Assembly (NCBI GenBank): GCA_020746105.1
Contig: CM036617.1
Location: 135,435,845 to 135,499,844 of the forward strand
DNA: 64,000 nucleotides
DNA from: Trogon surrucura
Taxonomy: Eukaryota; Chordata; Aves; Trogoniformes; Trogonidae
Direction: 5' to 3'
The translations under genes and the position numbers were made by a program. Under the pieces are notes generated by a model, which did not search any database, was not told the origin of the DNA, and saw only the letters and a list, made by a program, of their open reading frames with translations. Shown piece by piece: positions 13,835-25,687 of the stretch. Positions within the stretch are counted from its first letter, which is position 1. Each line of letters opens with the position of its first letter.

Positions 13835-15605
13835 CTTCTAATTCAGAAGTCAATTTTGCTGACATTTGGATCCATCTCCTGCTCAAAGTAAAGCCAGCAT
13901 AAACCAAGCAACTCACGGCCCTGTCAAGTTACAAAAATGTCCAAGGATGTAGAGTCCAAACATCTCTAGCTACCCATTCAAAAGTTTAACAGTTCCACTT
14001 GGCATTTGTTGCCTATTGTCCTACCACTGCACATCTCCAAGAAACTGGCTCCATGTCTACATGCTCACATGAAGTAGCTGAGGACAGAAATTGAACAATT
14101 TCCTCCACCCTCTTACACTCCCTTCTTCTTCTTCTAAAAACCCAGTTTTCTGCAATTCTCCTCATATATCATGCATTCCAGTCTCCCAAATGACCCTGAA
14201 GATTCAGTATGCCCATGTTTTACTTTCACTGAGGCACACAAAACTTCGTAGTGTAGTCCAGGTGCAGTACAAAATAAAATTGAATAACAATGTTTCTTGA
14301 CCTGTGGTCTTTCAATAAAAAGGCATTAAACAGTATTGGCCTCAGTATCAATCCCCAAGAAATGCATGTAGTAAACTCACTGCCAGTTATTTTGAACAGC
14401 TGATCACAAGCCTTTAAGCCCAGTAGTCCGGTCAGCTATTCACCCACCTTAACTTCCACTGGTCCAAACCACACTTCAAACACTTGGCTACAAGGTTACT
14501 ACGGGAAGCTGTGGAAGAAGCTTGCTTAAGTCCAGGTAAACAACACTCATTGCTCTCTCAGGTGAAGAGTTGTCTCACTGTAGAAAGCTCTCACGTTGGT
14601 TGGGCACAATTTGCCCTTGGTAAATCTACGCTGTCTCTTCCCAATCAGGTTCTTGTCCTTCATACAACAGGAAGTAGGTTTTGTGAGGATTTGCTCTGTG
14701 GTCTTCCCAGCAGTGGAGATTAGGCTGATGATACTATAGTTGTCTGGGAACACTTTGTTGCCTTTCAAGGGGAGATGGCCAGGGCAGGTGTACTATATGC
14801 CTCTTCGAATCACCAGGAACCTCCTCTGCTCGCTACGAGCACTCAAAGATGAGAGCAGCTTTGCAGTGACTTTAGTCAGCTCCCTCAGCACCTTGGCTGC
14901 ATTTCAGGTGGACCTACGGACCTGTGTATGTCCAGCTTGCTTTTTGGTCTCCAGCGTAGTCTTGCTCTACTGTGAGTGATGCTCCACATCATTGCCAGAT
15001 TTTGCCACCAAGCTAAGGGACCTAAGGTCCAAGAACAGGCCTTAGACAAGTAAATGCCAAAGCAACGAAGACACCATGTGTGTTCTTTGTCACCAGGTCC
15101 CCTGCCCCATTTGGCAGAGGGGCCACCTTTTCTTAGTCTCCCTCCTGTCACCAGTATATCGATACCAAGTTGCTTGTGTTGCCTTCCACTTTCCTCTGTA
15201 GCTTCGACTCCCGCTGAGCTTTGGGCTTTCCAGATCCCACCCAAACACTCAGGCAATGGCTGTATTACTCCAGAGCAGCCTGGACCCACTTCTGCCTTCC
15301 AAGCGCTTCCTTTGCACTGTCAACCCCAAACAGGAGTTCTCTGTTCATCCACATTGGCCTTCCGCCAGGCCTGGCAGACTTCCCACACATCAGAATGGAC
15401 CCTTCTCGTGCTTTGAGGAGCTTGTACTCGAAGACTGACCAGCTCTCCTGGACCCTTGTGCCCTCCAAGGTGACTCCCATGGGATACCGCCTACCAGATT
15501 GCCTCAGCAAGCCAAAGCATGCTTTCCCCAGGTCTCGGGCTGTAATCTTGCTATGTCTCTCACAGCTAGGTGCACCTCAGATCTACATTGCCACTTTCTT
15601 GGCGG
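13835..15605 (-). mobile_element. old CR1 LINE, about 1.75 kb, frameshifted
   Basis: Read on the minus strand, this runs from the middle of the CR1 endonuclease region to near the 3' end. Near 15270-15510 the translation VTLEGTRVQESWSVF and GRRPMWMNRELL matches the CR1 region after the endonuclease. Near 14890-14940 it reads LDIHRSVGPPEMQPR, the counterpart of [15 protein letters not shown] in the intact copy at 36-38.6 kb. Near 14640-14770 a decayed NYSIISL and FTKGK follow in place of NYRPVSL and FTKGK. The part left of 14300 is more diverged, but the order of 3' segments can still be followed to about 13835. Segments lie in several frames, so it is an old, dead copy. The left limit and the upstream limit near 15600 are approximate. 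Confidence 0.8.
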
Positions 15606-16930
15606 TCCTGCCTCTGTGCCAGAGAGCAGCGAGGGCTCGCTGCTCCGCTGTGGAAGGCTGGGCAGGAGCAGAACGCAGTAACGCGGCAGGCACAAGCAGT
15701 GGCGTCACCAAGAGTGAGCCAGGATATAGAACAGCAATCCAGGTTAGGGTGAAAACCAAAGGCAATGGGCCACCTGCAGCCCAGCAATCCCTCAGCAAGG
15801 CCACAGCCTGGAGGCAGATCCAGGGTCCGCCAGGAAGCTCAACCAGTGGGTCTGGGTCAAGGCCCAGATTGTGCAGGTTCACCATGAGCCATAGACAGAG
15901 CTGCTGCACAGCTACCATGTAGTACATGCAGGAGCCTGCAGCAAGGCCTCTGCTTAAAAACAGGTCCCAAGGAAAACGAGGGACAGGCCCTTGTCCTACC
16001 TCTCTTCCCAACACCTCTTGTCAACAAAGGAGCTGGACTTGGACTCAGCCATCTAGACACTAACTTGGCCAAGTAAACTTCTAAAAGAGGGGCGTACTCC
16101 GGGTCCTGACATGCTGCCTCCAGATCCTTCTCCTGACTGGACTCTCTGGATGGACTGTGACCTGATTCACTACCTCGTCTTGCCTGGGAAAGTCACTGGG
16201 CCCTGCTGTCAGCACACCTGCTCTGCCCCCCTGTTCAGCAGGAGTGCTGTGGCAGTGCACCCTGGCCACTGAGGGCATTAGCTGTGCTGTGGGCAAACCC
16301 AGGTCCTGGATTGCCCCCTTGCAGCTCTCCAACAAAAGTATGCTCAGCTGCTTCAACCAGGCCTTCCCTTCCTGCTCCCTGTGCGTCTCCTTCTCTTCAG
16401 CCTCTGGTCACCATGCCCCAGCGAACCTGGGCTCAAGCCTTCTTAGCTCAGCTGGAAACCCTGTTGGAAAAAAATGCTCTTGCCCCACCCCTGGGTGGCA
16501 TCCTGTGTCTCCCCAGCACTCCCTGTTCCACAGAGGGTGCCAGAAGCCAAAGCTCTGGCTGCAACACTGGCTGTGCAGTCAGGTGTTAACCTAACGGTCG
16601 GATGCCCTCCTGCCCAAGCTTTTCCTCTCCACTGGCAGCACCAAGGAGAACAGCACCTGGGCTCCAGCACCCTGAAGACACCCTTGTTTTTTTCAGGTGC
16701 CTCTTGGTGCACGCATGGATGAGCAGGCCAGGGTAGCAGGTCAAAGTCCAGACATGCCTTAGTACTCTCTGCAACAGCTCCAGTCCAACCTTCCTGCAAG
16801 CAACAGATCAGGTGAGGTAGGTAGCAAGTAAGCTCAGTAGCTGGGTGCCTCTCTACCCTGCACAAAGAAGTCTCCAACCAGTGCCACACCCCCAATTCCT
16901 CTTGGCACTGGTTCAGGTGTGGTTCAGATT
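15606..16930. other. GC-rich block of unknown origin
   Basis: This block is clearly more GC-rich than the AT-rich flanks. Open frames of 60-230 codons occur on both strands, as expected when AT-rich stop codons are rare. It directly continues the upstream side of the old CR1, so it may be the CR1 5' portion (rest of the endonuclease, ORF1, 5' UTR) too diverged to recognise, but I could not match it convincingly beyond about 15650. I see no zinc knuckle, coiled coil or splice-bounded exon that would settle it. Alternatives are a decayed insertion or a remnant of a non-coding transcript. Confidence 0.35.
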
Positions 16931-17374
16931 CACCTGTCTGCGATGCATCCCTTCAGCTTGTAAGGGAGTATATATTCACTAGTCATTCAAATGTAGTTTC
17001 AGAGTTGTCCCTCCTTTCTTGCATTGCAAGAGTTAGGCTTTTGGCCTGTAGAAGCTCTGCAAAGATCCTGTCAGTCTCCTGTTTGTCTGCTCATATGGCA
17101 ATCTGTGCATATCCCCCCCATCTCCTTTTCTTGTGACTTGATGACTCAACCATGACTAAAATCCTGACATGCAACACCACATTGCACGCAGGCACTCTGC
17201 TGTCCAAACCCTGGATTTCAGGGGCTCTGCCTGTTATGAAGACTCCAGCACGTCAAGGTAATTGTTCCAGACAGTGCCTTGGAATGTGTTCTACACTATA
17301 GAGTCCACTGCTGCACAACTCTAGAGAGTCTAATGCTGCCTTGAGCAGAGTTTTTAGGCCTCTTCGCATCCTTT
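16931..17374. other. unique DNA, nothing recognised
   Basis: About 440 bp between the GC-rich block and a CR1 copy. No coding or repeat signal seen. Confidence 0.45.
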
Positions 17375-18055
17375 TAGAATCACAGAGTAGCTCAGGGTCA
17401 AAGGGACTCATAAGGATCACTAAGTCCAATTCCCTGCTCCTCACAGGACTTCATAAAAATAGAACCATATAAATTAGAGCATCATCCAGACACTCCTTTA
17501 ACTCTCACTGGCTTGGTGCCATGACCACTTCCCTGTGGCAAGCCTGGTCCAGTGACAGACCAACCTCTCAGTGAAGAAACTTTTCCTAAAGTCCAATCTG
17601 AACTTGTCCTGATGCAGCCCCATTCCATTTTGTCATGTCCTATTGCTGGTCACCAGAGAGAGAAGATCAGCAACTCCTCCTCTACTGTCCTCCCTTCCCC
17701 TATGAGAAAATTGTAGACTGCAATGAGGTTACCCCTCAACCTTCTCTTTTCCAAGCTGAACCAAGTGACCTCAGCTGCTCCTCCTAGGTCTTGCCAGAAG
17801 CCTTTCACCATCTTGGCCACCCTCCTCTGGACACACCGCAGGTGGTTTGATGTCCTTCTTTATTAAGGAACCCAAAACCACACATAGTACTCAAGGTGGG
17901 GCTGCATCATTGCAGTGTAGGGTGGGGCAGTCATCTCCCTCAATCAGTTAGTTATGCTGTGCCCCTTTTGGCTGCCAGGGCACACTGTTGATTCGTATTG
18001 AACTTGCCATCAACCCAAACCCGAGGTCTTTCTTAGTCATGCCATCATTCTTGCT
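17375..18055 (-). mobile_element. CR1 LINE 3' portion, older subfamily
   Basis: The plus strand starts TAGAATCACAGAGTAGCTCAGG and follows the antisense CR1 order: AGTCCAATTCCCTGCTCCTC, TGAAGAAACTTTTCC, AGGTTACCCCTCAACCTTC, GGGCACACTGTTGATTCG. The last part corresponds to the QQCA(L/R) region of ORF2. Its 3' sequence differs from the J-like copies at 34-42 kb, which suggests another CR1 subfamily. It is frameshifted and non-coding. Confidence 0.9.
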
Positions 18056-18377
18056 CTAGCCACTTCTAAGCAACACAGAAAGAACAACATCATTGCTACA
18101 AAAAAAATCCAATCCAAATGTCATGGTAGAGGCTATATAGCAACGACTTAAGCCACATGGCATTCTTAGACTCAACTCATAATGTGTCTGCTGACATGTC
18201 ATACGACCTCGGAGTAGTCAGCTCACAGCCTGAGCTAGATGTATTGCTTTCTCTCATCTGTAAAACTAGATTTTTCAACTACCAAAGCACCTTCGCTATG
18301 ACTCTGTAAGCATGTTAACTTCCTCAAATATTTAATCTACTTCCCCAAAGTTCCCGTTCGGTTCTCACGTGTGTTGC
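18056..18377. other. unique DNA, nothing recognised
   Basis: About 320 bp between two CR1 pieces of opposite strand. No signal seen. Confidence 0.45.
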
Positions 18378-18475
18378 CTGACCTAGTCGAGAGGTGGCGT
18401 CCCTGCCCACAAGAGGGAGGTTGGATTAAAATGATCTCTAAGGTCCCTTCCAGCCCAGGCCATTCTATGATGAAA
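18378..18475 (+). mobile_element. CR1 LINE terminal 3' UTR fragment
   Basis: The sequence GAGGTGGCGTCCCTGCCCAC is followed by a GTTGGATTA, AAGGTCCCTTCCAGCCCAGG and CCATTCTATGATGA ending. This is the last 100 bp of a CR1 in forward orientation, from the end of ORF2 to the terminal octamers. Confidence 0.88.
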
Positions 18476-19750
18476 GTATAGATGTGGACAGGCAAATATG
18501 TGGCAGACCAGTCAGTTAAGTACAGTCACTTTCAGTTTATTGCTCAATTCTCTCCCCTCACCCCATGCAAGAAAAAAATTCAAGATACTTTTCAGTACAC
18601 TGGTATAATGATAGCACAGTCTAGCCAAGCTAACTTTGAAACTGGGTGCATGGGGCACTTACGTCCTTGATTCAGAAAAGGCAGCTGAAAAGCTAGACTG
18701 GCTCTAGACATGAGCCAGGAGGGTTGTGCTGTAAGTGAACTTAGTGGCTCAGACCACCACCAACTCGTAGGTCTTTTGGTTCTGCTTTCTTGACCAGTGT
18801 AGCCAGCCTGCTCTTGGAAAATCCTTAGGAAGGACAACTTGCTAAATTTTTGTGCAGCAATACCATTTTTTCTGCCTTACTACTATGAACGAAACTTTTT
18901 CTGCGCTATCTTCCAAAGCCATTTTAAAGATTTGGGGTTTTTTTATGCACTTACTAAACTTTTGGCCAGTGGACATACAGCCAAGTTTAAAGTGAACTGC
19001 CAGAGCTCTCCCATTTTTTTGGTAAACTATGCAAAAAGGTAAAACTAAAAATGGCCATTAAGAATTCAAATTGAAGAGCTGACACTACATAAATCATTGA
19101 AGGAACACTGAGATCAGAAATAAAGCAGGGCTACTGAGCATAAATGAAACGTGCTGGGATTCTTTGTTTATGCATCCCTTGCTTTGTGCCTGACAAGAAC
19201 TAGATCGGTCCAATTACATTTATAAGGAAGCAGTTCAGGATTAATTTCTGGCTAAATGAACCCTTTCTGGGTGATGAGCAGTACATGGTGTTTCCCCCAC
19301 TGCAGAAAAAAAATTTTAAAGGCTATTTCCTTCATAAATTCCAGAGAAGTTTCTAGGGCAGGATAGTTCTTAGTTCATTTTCTAACAGTCCTTGTATGAA
19401 GGTCAAATGTTTGAAGAAGTTCAAATATTTCTTTGATAAAGGTGGCAGTGACTCCCATTTAAATATTAACGCACTCACGTTACTGATATTGGAAATGGCA
19501 AAAAGCCTAAAGGAATACTTTTGTTAGGAAGAGACTACTATCCTTAATAAATACAGATCACTTTCCACACAGTTTTTAGGTTAAGGTTTCAGATTAAATT
19601 AAAGCTTGGCTCACCTAATCCAGATCAAATATGTTTTGGCAGAATAGGTTTTGACAGATGTTCATTTTAAGAGGTACTACATTCAAATCCAACAAAATTT
19701 TAAATTTATTTCTCTACTAGTCTTTCTGATCTCATTGTCACTGCTATATA
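18476..19750. other. unique AT-rich DNA, nothing recognised
   Basis: About 1.3 kb without a recognisable repeat or coding region. Confidence 0.5.
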
Positions 19751-19828
19751 TTCATAGACCAATTCAGGTTGAAAAAGACCCTTGGGATCATCGAGTCCAA
19801 CCATTAATCCTACACTACAAATTCACCC

Positions 19829-20386
19829 TTAAACCACATCACCCAAAACCACATCTAAGCAACACTTAAATACATCCAGGGATGGCGACTCAACCACCTC
19901 CCTAGGCAGTCTGTTCCAGTGTCTGACCACTCTTTCCATGAAGAATTTCTTCCTAATGTCCAGTCTAAACTTGCCCTGTTGCAATTTGAACCCATTCCCC
20001 CTGGTTCTGTCCCTAATTACCTGTGAGAAGAGACCAGCACCAACCTCTCTACAATGTCCTTTCAAGTAATTGTAGAGCATGATGAGGTCCCCCCTCAGCC
20101 TCCTCTTCCTTAAACTGAACAGTCCCAGCTCCCTCAGTCGCTCCTCATAAGGTCTACTCTCCAGGCCCTTCACCAGTTTTGTCGCCCTCTTCTGCACTCG
20201 CTCCAACACCTCGATATCCCTCTTATACTGAGGTGCCCAAAACTGAACACAATACTCAAAGTGTGGCCTCACCAGTGCTGAGTACAGGGGGACAACCACT
20301 TCCCTACTTCTGCTGGTCACACAGTTTCTAACACAAGCCAGGATGCTGTTGGCCTTCTTGGCCACCCGGGCACACTGCTGGCTCAT
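19829..20386 (-). pseudogene. CR1 ORF2 C-terminal fragment
   Basis: This 185-codon open frame encodes the region after the reverse transcriptase active site: [45 protein letters not shown], then a basic [16 protein letters not shown] and a [14 protein letters not shown] terminus. In CR1 this C-terminal part follows the RT thumb. It has lost its N-terminal partner by frameshift and truncation and lacks the catalytic residues, so no activity is expected. The initiating Met is simply the first Met in frame. Confidence 0.85.
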
Positions 20387-20494
20387 ATTCAGCCAGCTGT
20401 CGATTAGAACGCCCAGGTCCTTTTCTGCCAGACAGCCCTCCAGCCACCCTTCCCCAAGCCTGTTGTGTTACATGGGGTTGCCGTGACCAAAATG

Positions 20495-20977
20495 CTAGGA
20501 CCCTGCACTTGGCTCTGTTGAAATGCCTGCAGTTGGCCTGGGCCCATCAATCCAGTCTGTCCAGGTCCCTCTGTAGAGTCTTTCTGCCCTCCAGCAGATC
20601 GACACTCCCTCCCAGCTTGGTGTCATCTGCAAACTTATTGAGGGTGCACTCAATCCCCTCATCAAGATCATTGATGAAGATGTGAAACAGGAGTGGCCCC
20701 AGCACCAAGCCCTGAGGGACACTGCTCGTGACTTGCCGCCAACTGGATTTAACACAACTCCTTGGGCCTGGCCATCCAGCCAGTGTTTCACCCAGCAGAG
20801 TATCTGTCCATCCAAGCCATGGGCAGCCAACTTGGCCATAAGGATGTTGTGGGGGATGGTGTCAAAGGCCTTGCTGAAGTCCAGGTACACTACATCGACA
20901 GCCTTTCCCTCATCCACTAAGCAGGTCACCTCGTTATAGAACGAGATTAGATTTGTCAGGCAAGATCTGCCCTTCAT
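20495..20977 (-). pseudogene. CR1 ORF2 RT-core fragment
   Basis: The first half of this 160-codon frame carries the CR1 RT segment CLTNLISFYNEVTCLVDEGK followed by [20 protein letters not shown], with the motif A aspartate. About halfway the frame departs from the [11 protein letters not shown] motif into unrelated residues, so an indel lies near 20700-20740. It belongs to the same insertion as the C-terminal fragment at 19829-20386. Confidence 0.82.
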
Positions 20978-21040
20978 GAATCCATGCTGACTGGGCCCGA
21001 TCTCCCTGTTGGCTTTTAATTGTTCTGTGATGGCTCTTGA

Positions 21041-24000
21041 GATTCATGTGTGTGAAAATTTGTCATATGTATCTGAAATGATTAGGCCTGGAAAATAAGC
21101 CACAGGGATTACAAAGACTTCAAACTATTCCATTCCTGTCTATGTTAATTTCCTCATAAAGAAGAACAAACTGACCCATTTTTTCCTCAATAGCAACGAA
21201 GTGCAGGTAGAACATTTAGCTGTGACTATAATGGGAAAATTAAGTGATCATAAACTGTTTCCTTAAATAGAAAGGATAAAATTCCGGCTGCAGTGAAATC
21301 AATAGCATAGCTTCTGCTGAATTCAACAGTCAGAGAAAGGAGGGAAGGAGGCGAGGCTTCCTTATCCTCTTCATACCAAATTTTTCATAATGCAAAGACA
21401 CATAACATAAAACTCAGAGAATCAGCATAGAAGACTGGAAGAGGGGCAAGGACCCTAGCATACCACTTGGAGGATTTTTTGGCAAGAAAGACCAAGTTGG
21501 AAATGGAATTATGTTTTCCAAGACTTTGGTCTAATCTCTCCTTAGTATGTTCCTGACACCTATCAAAAGAAAAAAGTTACATGTTACCTTTTTACTGCAA
21601 CAATTAACAGCCAGAGAAAAGCAAAAGCAGCTAAATCAGACATTTCAAATATAGAGACAGGGTGAAAAGAATTGCTGACCTACATAACTTGGATTTGCTG
21701 TAACATGGATGATTAGTGGCACTCAGAGAATTTCAAAGACTTCTGAAGCATGAAGAATTACCAAATATTAGCTCATATATGTTAAATACATTGTCAGGCC
21801 AGAAAATGACCACATATTCCCACAGCTTGCAGCTTTACAAGAATATAGGAAGAATTAAGTTTATGGTACTCAACTGACAGAGGAGGGTACCAATTGTTCC
21901 ACTTAGAAAGTGGAACTGAAAGCACAAAACCACATATCTGATCTAAATTTGTTCCTTTTAGGCCTTGCAGTAGAATTAAAAGTTATTGTAAGTAATGAAG
22001 AAACCTATGCTACTATACACAAGGATAATCAAAGAGGGGTCACTTGTTACCAGTGACACTGAGATCCTCAGTGACAGCTGGTTTTGCAGGTGTAGCGTAG
22101 TTCCTTTCCTGTGGTGTGTTTTGCCAGGCTTAGTGCTGGCAAAGAAAATAGCTCAGAAGATTTACTTAGGTGACCACCTGTAAAGTTCTAATGGGAATGG
22201 ATGTAAAGTGTCTCCAGTGAAAGAGTCAAGCCACATGCTTGCTTTCTTGCTGAGAAAGTAAATATATCCAGGCTGCTACAAAGTGTTACTGCTCAGAACT
22301 ATGTGAGAACAGTTAAAATCTTGGAAGTTTACAAACGATTACTAAAAAAGAACAACAAAACAATCAAATTCAAGTAGATCACAGATATACCTTCCTGGCA
22401 AGACACTCATTCTTGCATGTGGCAGCAAACTGGGAACCGGTGCATAAACCACTCTCATTTCAGAATGCTACACCTCATAAATAAATATTCAAAACCAGCT
22501 GATTAAAATGAAAGAAAATGGGAAATTGTCATGTGACACTTTACGAAGGAGCAGTCTGACTTCAGCCTGAGTTAGTGCAGCCTTACCTATACCAGTCAGT
22601 CATCTGCTAATTTCTAGGTATGAAGGTGTGATCTACTGCTAATAAGCCTAGTAAGTACAAGAAAAAGAGACTGTTTCCCTATTACAGAAACAAAGACATC
22701 CCCAAGAATCAATAGGTTTTAGTCATCTATCCCATTTTTTCAGAGAAATAACACACAATATTCTATCCCCAAGTACTTTCATACACTTCACTGAGGTCAA
22801 GAGTGTTCGCAACAGTAGAATTCAACCAGAAAAATGAACTTGCCCGTTACACAACTGTTTGAGACTAATCCAGAAACAAAGACAAAAAAGGACAGGAGTT
22901 TCAACCCATTCTACAACTACTGTGCATATGTCTTAGTTTATTTCTTCACGGAAGCCCATTAAGCCCCTCCCTGTCACTCCATTCCTCTCACCACAAAGAA
23001 ACATTTTTACTTGTGCAACTCCTCCCTCTCAGGGCAACTGATATCCTTCCATTTCTAAGAGAGTTGTTTAGAATATTCATGGAATTAAATTAAAATAGAC
23101 ACATAAACAGTTTGGATTTTCTGGCCCTAAATGCTAGACCCTGCCCAAACGTCCTAAGATTGCTACAAGAACTGAGAGGACCTTATTTGCTGTTTCTTAT
23201 TTTAGATGCGGACTTTTAGATACGGATTTTCCTTGTGGACTATACAAGCAGCCAAGAGAGAGGTAGACTGTCTTTGGCCATGCCTTAAACGGGCTGAATT
23301 TCTAAGTGACCCAAAGCTATGCCTCTTTCATATAGGCAAAGTTGTGCAAGCAGTCCTAGAAAGACCTTAAAAGCAAATTCTCTTTTTTCTTTTTCTGCCA
23401 ACTAGCTAGAAGAATGAAGATGTTCTACACAGCTATTTGACAAAAACTTCCCAAACTGCTTCTAGTCCCAAAGGAATTTTTAATAACAACCCAACCTGAA
23501 GAACCAAGCAATGAAGGGAAACCAGAAGAATAAAAGCCTCTTTTTTCATTTAGTAAGCATTACAGATTGCTTTCAGACAAATTATACTAACTTGTTTGTT
23601 ACCTAATAAATAATTTCTATATACAATATGAAAATGGAGGGAGGATACCTTGTGAGATTTCCACGTTATCAACACCCATAAATCACAACTCATACATAAT
23701 TCTAATACCAAATCTATTACAATATTTAATTTCACAGTATGGATGTGATTAGAACTAGATCACCTCATTTCTGGACAAGGCGCCCAAAATATTCACCACT
23801 TCTCACCATGCCTTTCTACACTTTACAATAGGAATTACAGCACATACATATAAATTTCATCCATCTCTTGGGGTGAATGCTTTCAATATTCTATTTTCAG
23901 AAAAAAACACAGTAGTTTTGTAAAGAGAACACAGCCTTCCACATCAAAACACAGGCTGCTGCAAGTATTTTTTGTGAAGCTGTGCTTCTTTTTTTTGCTT

Positions 24001-25129
24001 TTGGGTTTTTTTTTTTAAAATACTGAGCATTCAGAACTTTGGTTGAAATAAAAAGAACTGAAGGTAATCAGCTCCTTGGTAAATCAGGTCTGACATATTA
24101 GTGAACAAGAGAATAGTGTGACTCTTAAGACCTAAATTCTACACTCAACACGATGCTGGTCTGCTGGAGGGCCTGCAAGGAGTGATTTCATTGCTTGTGA
24201 CTTGGTTTCTCCATTAATAAAATTGGCCTATGGGTATTTAGCTGTTTTGAAAAGTGCTTTTTGATCTGCTGATGAAAAACTACCAAAAATCCATCCTGAT
24301 TCTGTATTTGTACAATAAGAACCTAACCAGGACTGAAGAGTCCCACCAATAAAAACCAAAGGAAGTATGATGACAGTAATCACCAGGAAGAGATTTAATC
24401 AAGACAGTCTTTGCTACTTGACCATCAAAAAGTAAATCCCAACCATCTGAAATCTAGCAGTCCCTGTGTAAGTTTACCTTCTTTTACAACACTAGAAGTG
24501 AAACCTGCTCTTTACAGAATCAATCAATCCCCTTCTTGCAGTAGCAAATCTCTTCTAGGTGATCTGTCATCCATCCTGCCATAATGTTCAAACCTCCTTA
24601 GTTGCTCCATACGATGAAAATTTAGTTGTCAGTATCCTGTTTTCCAACAGAAAATGGGCTGAGAACTCAGCAAGTGATTTATACACAGAGGCAGATATAA
24701 ATTAGATGCGCAACAGAACTGTTGGTAATAACCTGGGCTGGTTTTGAAATTGTGACCTGCTGTACAATGCTTTAAATGTCGGTCAGACGAGCAGTTCCTT
24801 GTGTCTCAAATGTAAAAGAAAACATTATGCTGACATTCCTTCATCATATTATTTTTTTTCTTGAATCTTACATACACATACATTGCCTTTTCCTACCATA
24901 TCCTCAGCCAGATGATTGTCTCTATAAAAAAGCTCTGGAGACAGCCAAGACACATATTGATAATGGACAATTTGTATGTGTATAACCAGATCATACTAAA
25001 GGAAAAAAAAAACAACCCACAACTAAGTAGAGTGTGGGTATTTTTAAGTCTCTAAATACTAGTAGAGGACTAAAAACCTGCCCTGTCACCTTATTACTGG
25101 TCTACTTGACGATGTATTAGTGAGGTCCT
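21041..25129. other. unique AT-rich DNA, no gene seen
   Basis: About 4.1 kb between CR1 copies. T-rich runs occur at about 23988-24018. No coding region, RNA gene or recognised repeat was seen. Confidence 0.5.
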
Positions 25130-25145
25130 TCAGTCTGCATTCCTG

Positions 25146-25388
25146 GTGGAGGCAGAAGATGGAGATCCATGCATCAGAAAATACGCAAGGGTTATTAATG
25201 CACTGGAAGTCCCTGAGAATGGTCACGTGGGAATTAGGGTTCCTCTCTGCAACAAAAAAGTGGTAGGATCAACAACCCATCTGAAGTGCATCTACACCAG
25301 TGCACACAGCATGGGCAACAAACAGGAGGAGCTGGAAGCCACTGTGCAGCAGGAAAACTGTGACATAGTTGTCATTATGGAAACATAG
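25146..25388 (+). pseudogene. CR1 ORF2 endonuclease N-terminus
   Basis: This 80-codon frame matches the first part of CR1 ORF2, including the conserved KCIYT(S)AHSMGNKQEELEA segment and the EN motif ending in MET, where CR1 endonucleases have ETWW; here a stop codon follows MET. In active AP endonucleases the Glu of this motif coordinates the metal ion. The reading frame is broken within a few codons, so no enzyme is made. Confidence 0.75.
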
Positions 25389-25523
25389 TGGGATGACTTG
25401 CACAACTGAAGTACTGCAATGGATGGCTAAAAACTCTTCAGAAGGGATAGGCAAGGAGGGAGAGGCAATGAGGTAGCCCTGTATGTTAGGGAGTATTTGA
25501 TAATGATGGTGACCATAGGGCTA

Positions 25524-25687
25524 TCATAAAATCACAGAATTGTCAGGGTTGGCAGGGGCCTTAAAGATCACCTAGTTCCAACCTCCCTGCCAAGGGCAGG
25601 GACATCTCCCACTAGACCAGGTTGCCCAGAGCTCCACCCAGCCTGGCCTTAAAACATCCAGGGATGGGGCTTCCACCACCTCTCTGG
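25524..25687 (-). mobile_element. CR1 LINE 3' end nested in an opposite-strand CR1
   Basis: The plus strand reads TCATAAAATCACAGAATTGTC, GGCCTTAAAGATCACCTAG, CCACCACCTCTCTGG: an inverted CR1 3' end of about 165 bp. Both sides are plus-strand CR1 endonuclease sequence, and the right junction falls just before the codons for VERLWV. I see no clear target-site duplication. Confidence 0.88.

Larger units (their letters stand above)
19751..21040 (-). mobile_element. CR1 LINE, about 1.29 kb, 5'-truncated in the RT
   Basis: Begins at the left with an inverted CR1 tail (TTCATAGACCAATTCAGGTTG). Two minus-strand frames cover the reverse transcriptase from the [10 protein letters not shown] region (about 20950) through [16 protein letters not shown] (near 20850) to the C-terminal GDVV end near 19830. 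A frameshift near 20400-20490 separates them. Motif A Asp is present in YLDFSKAFD. The segment near 20600-20700 reads in a shifted frame, so the FADD active site is not in the same open frame. It is a 5'-truncated pseudogene copy. Confidence 0.94.

Noticed and set aside
15221..15922. A 233-codon plus-strand open frame as a possible host gene.
   Set aside because: Its first half is antisense to an old minus-strand CR1 and the rest lies in GC-rich DNA where stops are rare. The translation has no domain or splice context.
15583..16014. A 143-codon minus-strand open frame with hydrophobic stretches (possible membrane protein).
   Set aside because: The composition (Leu, Ala, Pro, Gly) follows from GC-rich DNA, and several other frames in the same interval are open. 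I see no conserved motif. It overlaps the GC-rich block treated as unknown.
16443..16895. A 150-codon minus-strand open frame.
   Set aside because: Same GC-rich block, no recognisable family, rich in Cys and Trp in an irregular pattern, and open frames on the other strand across the same bases.
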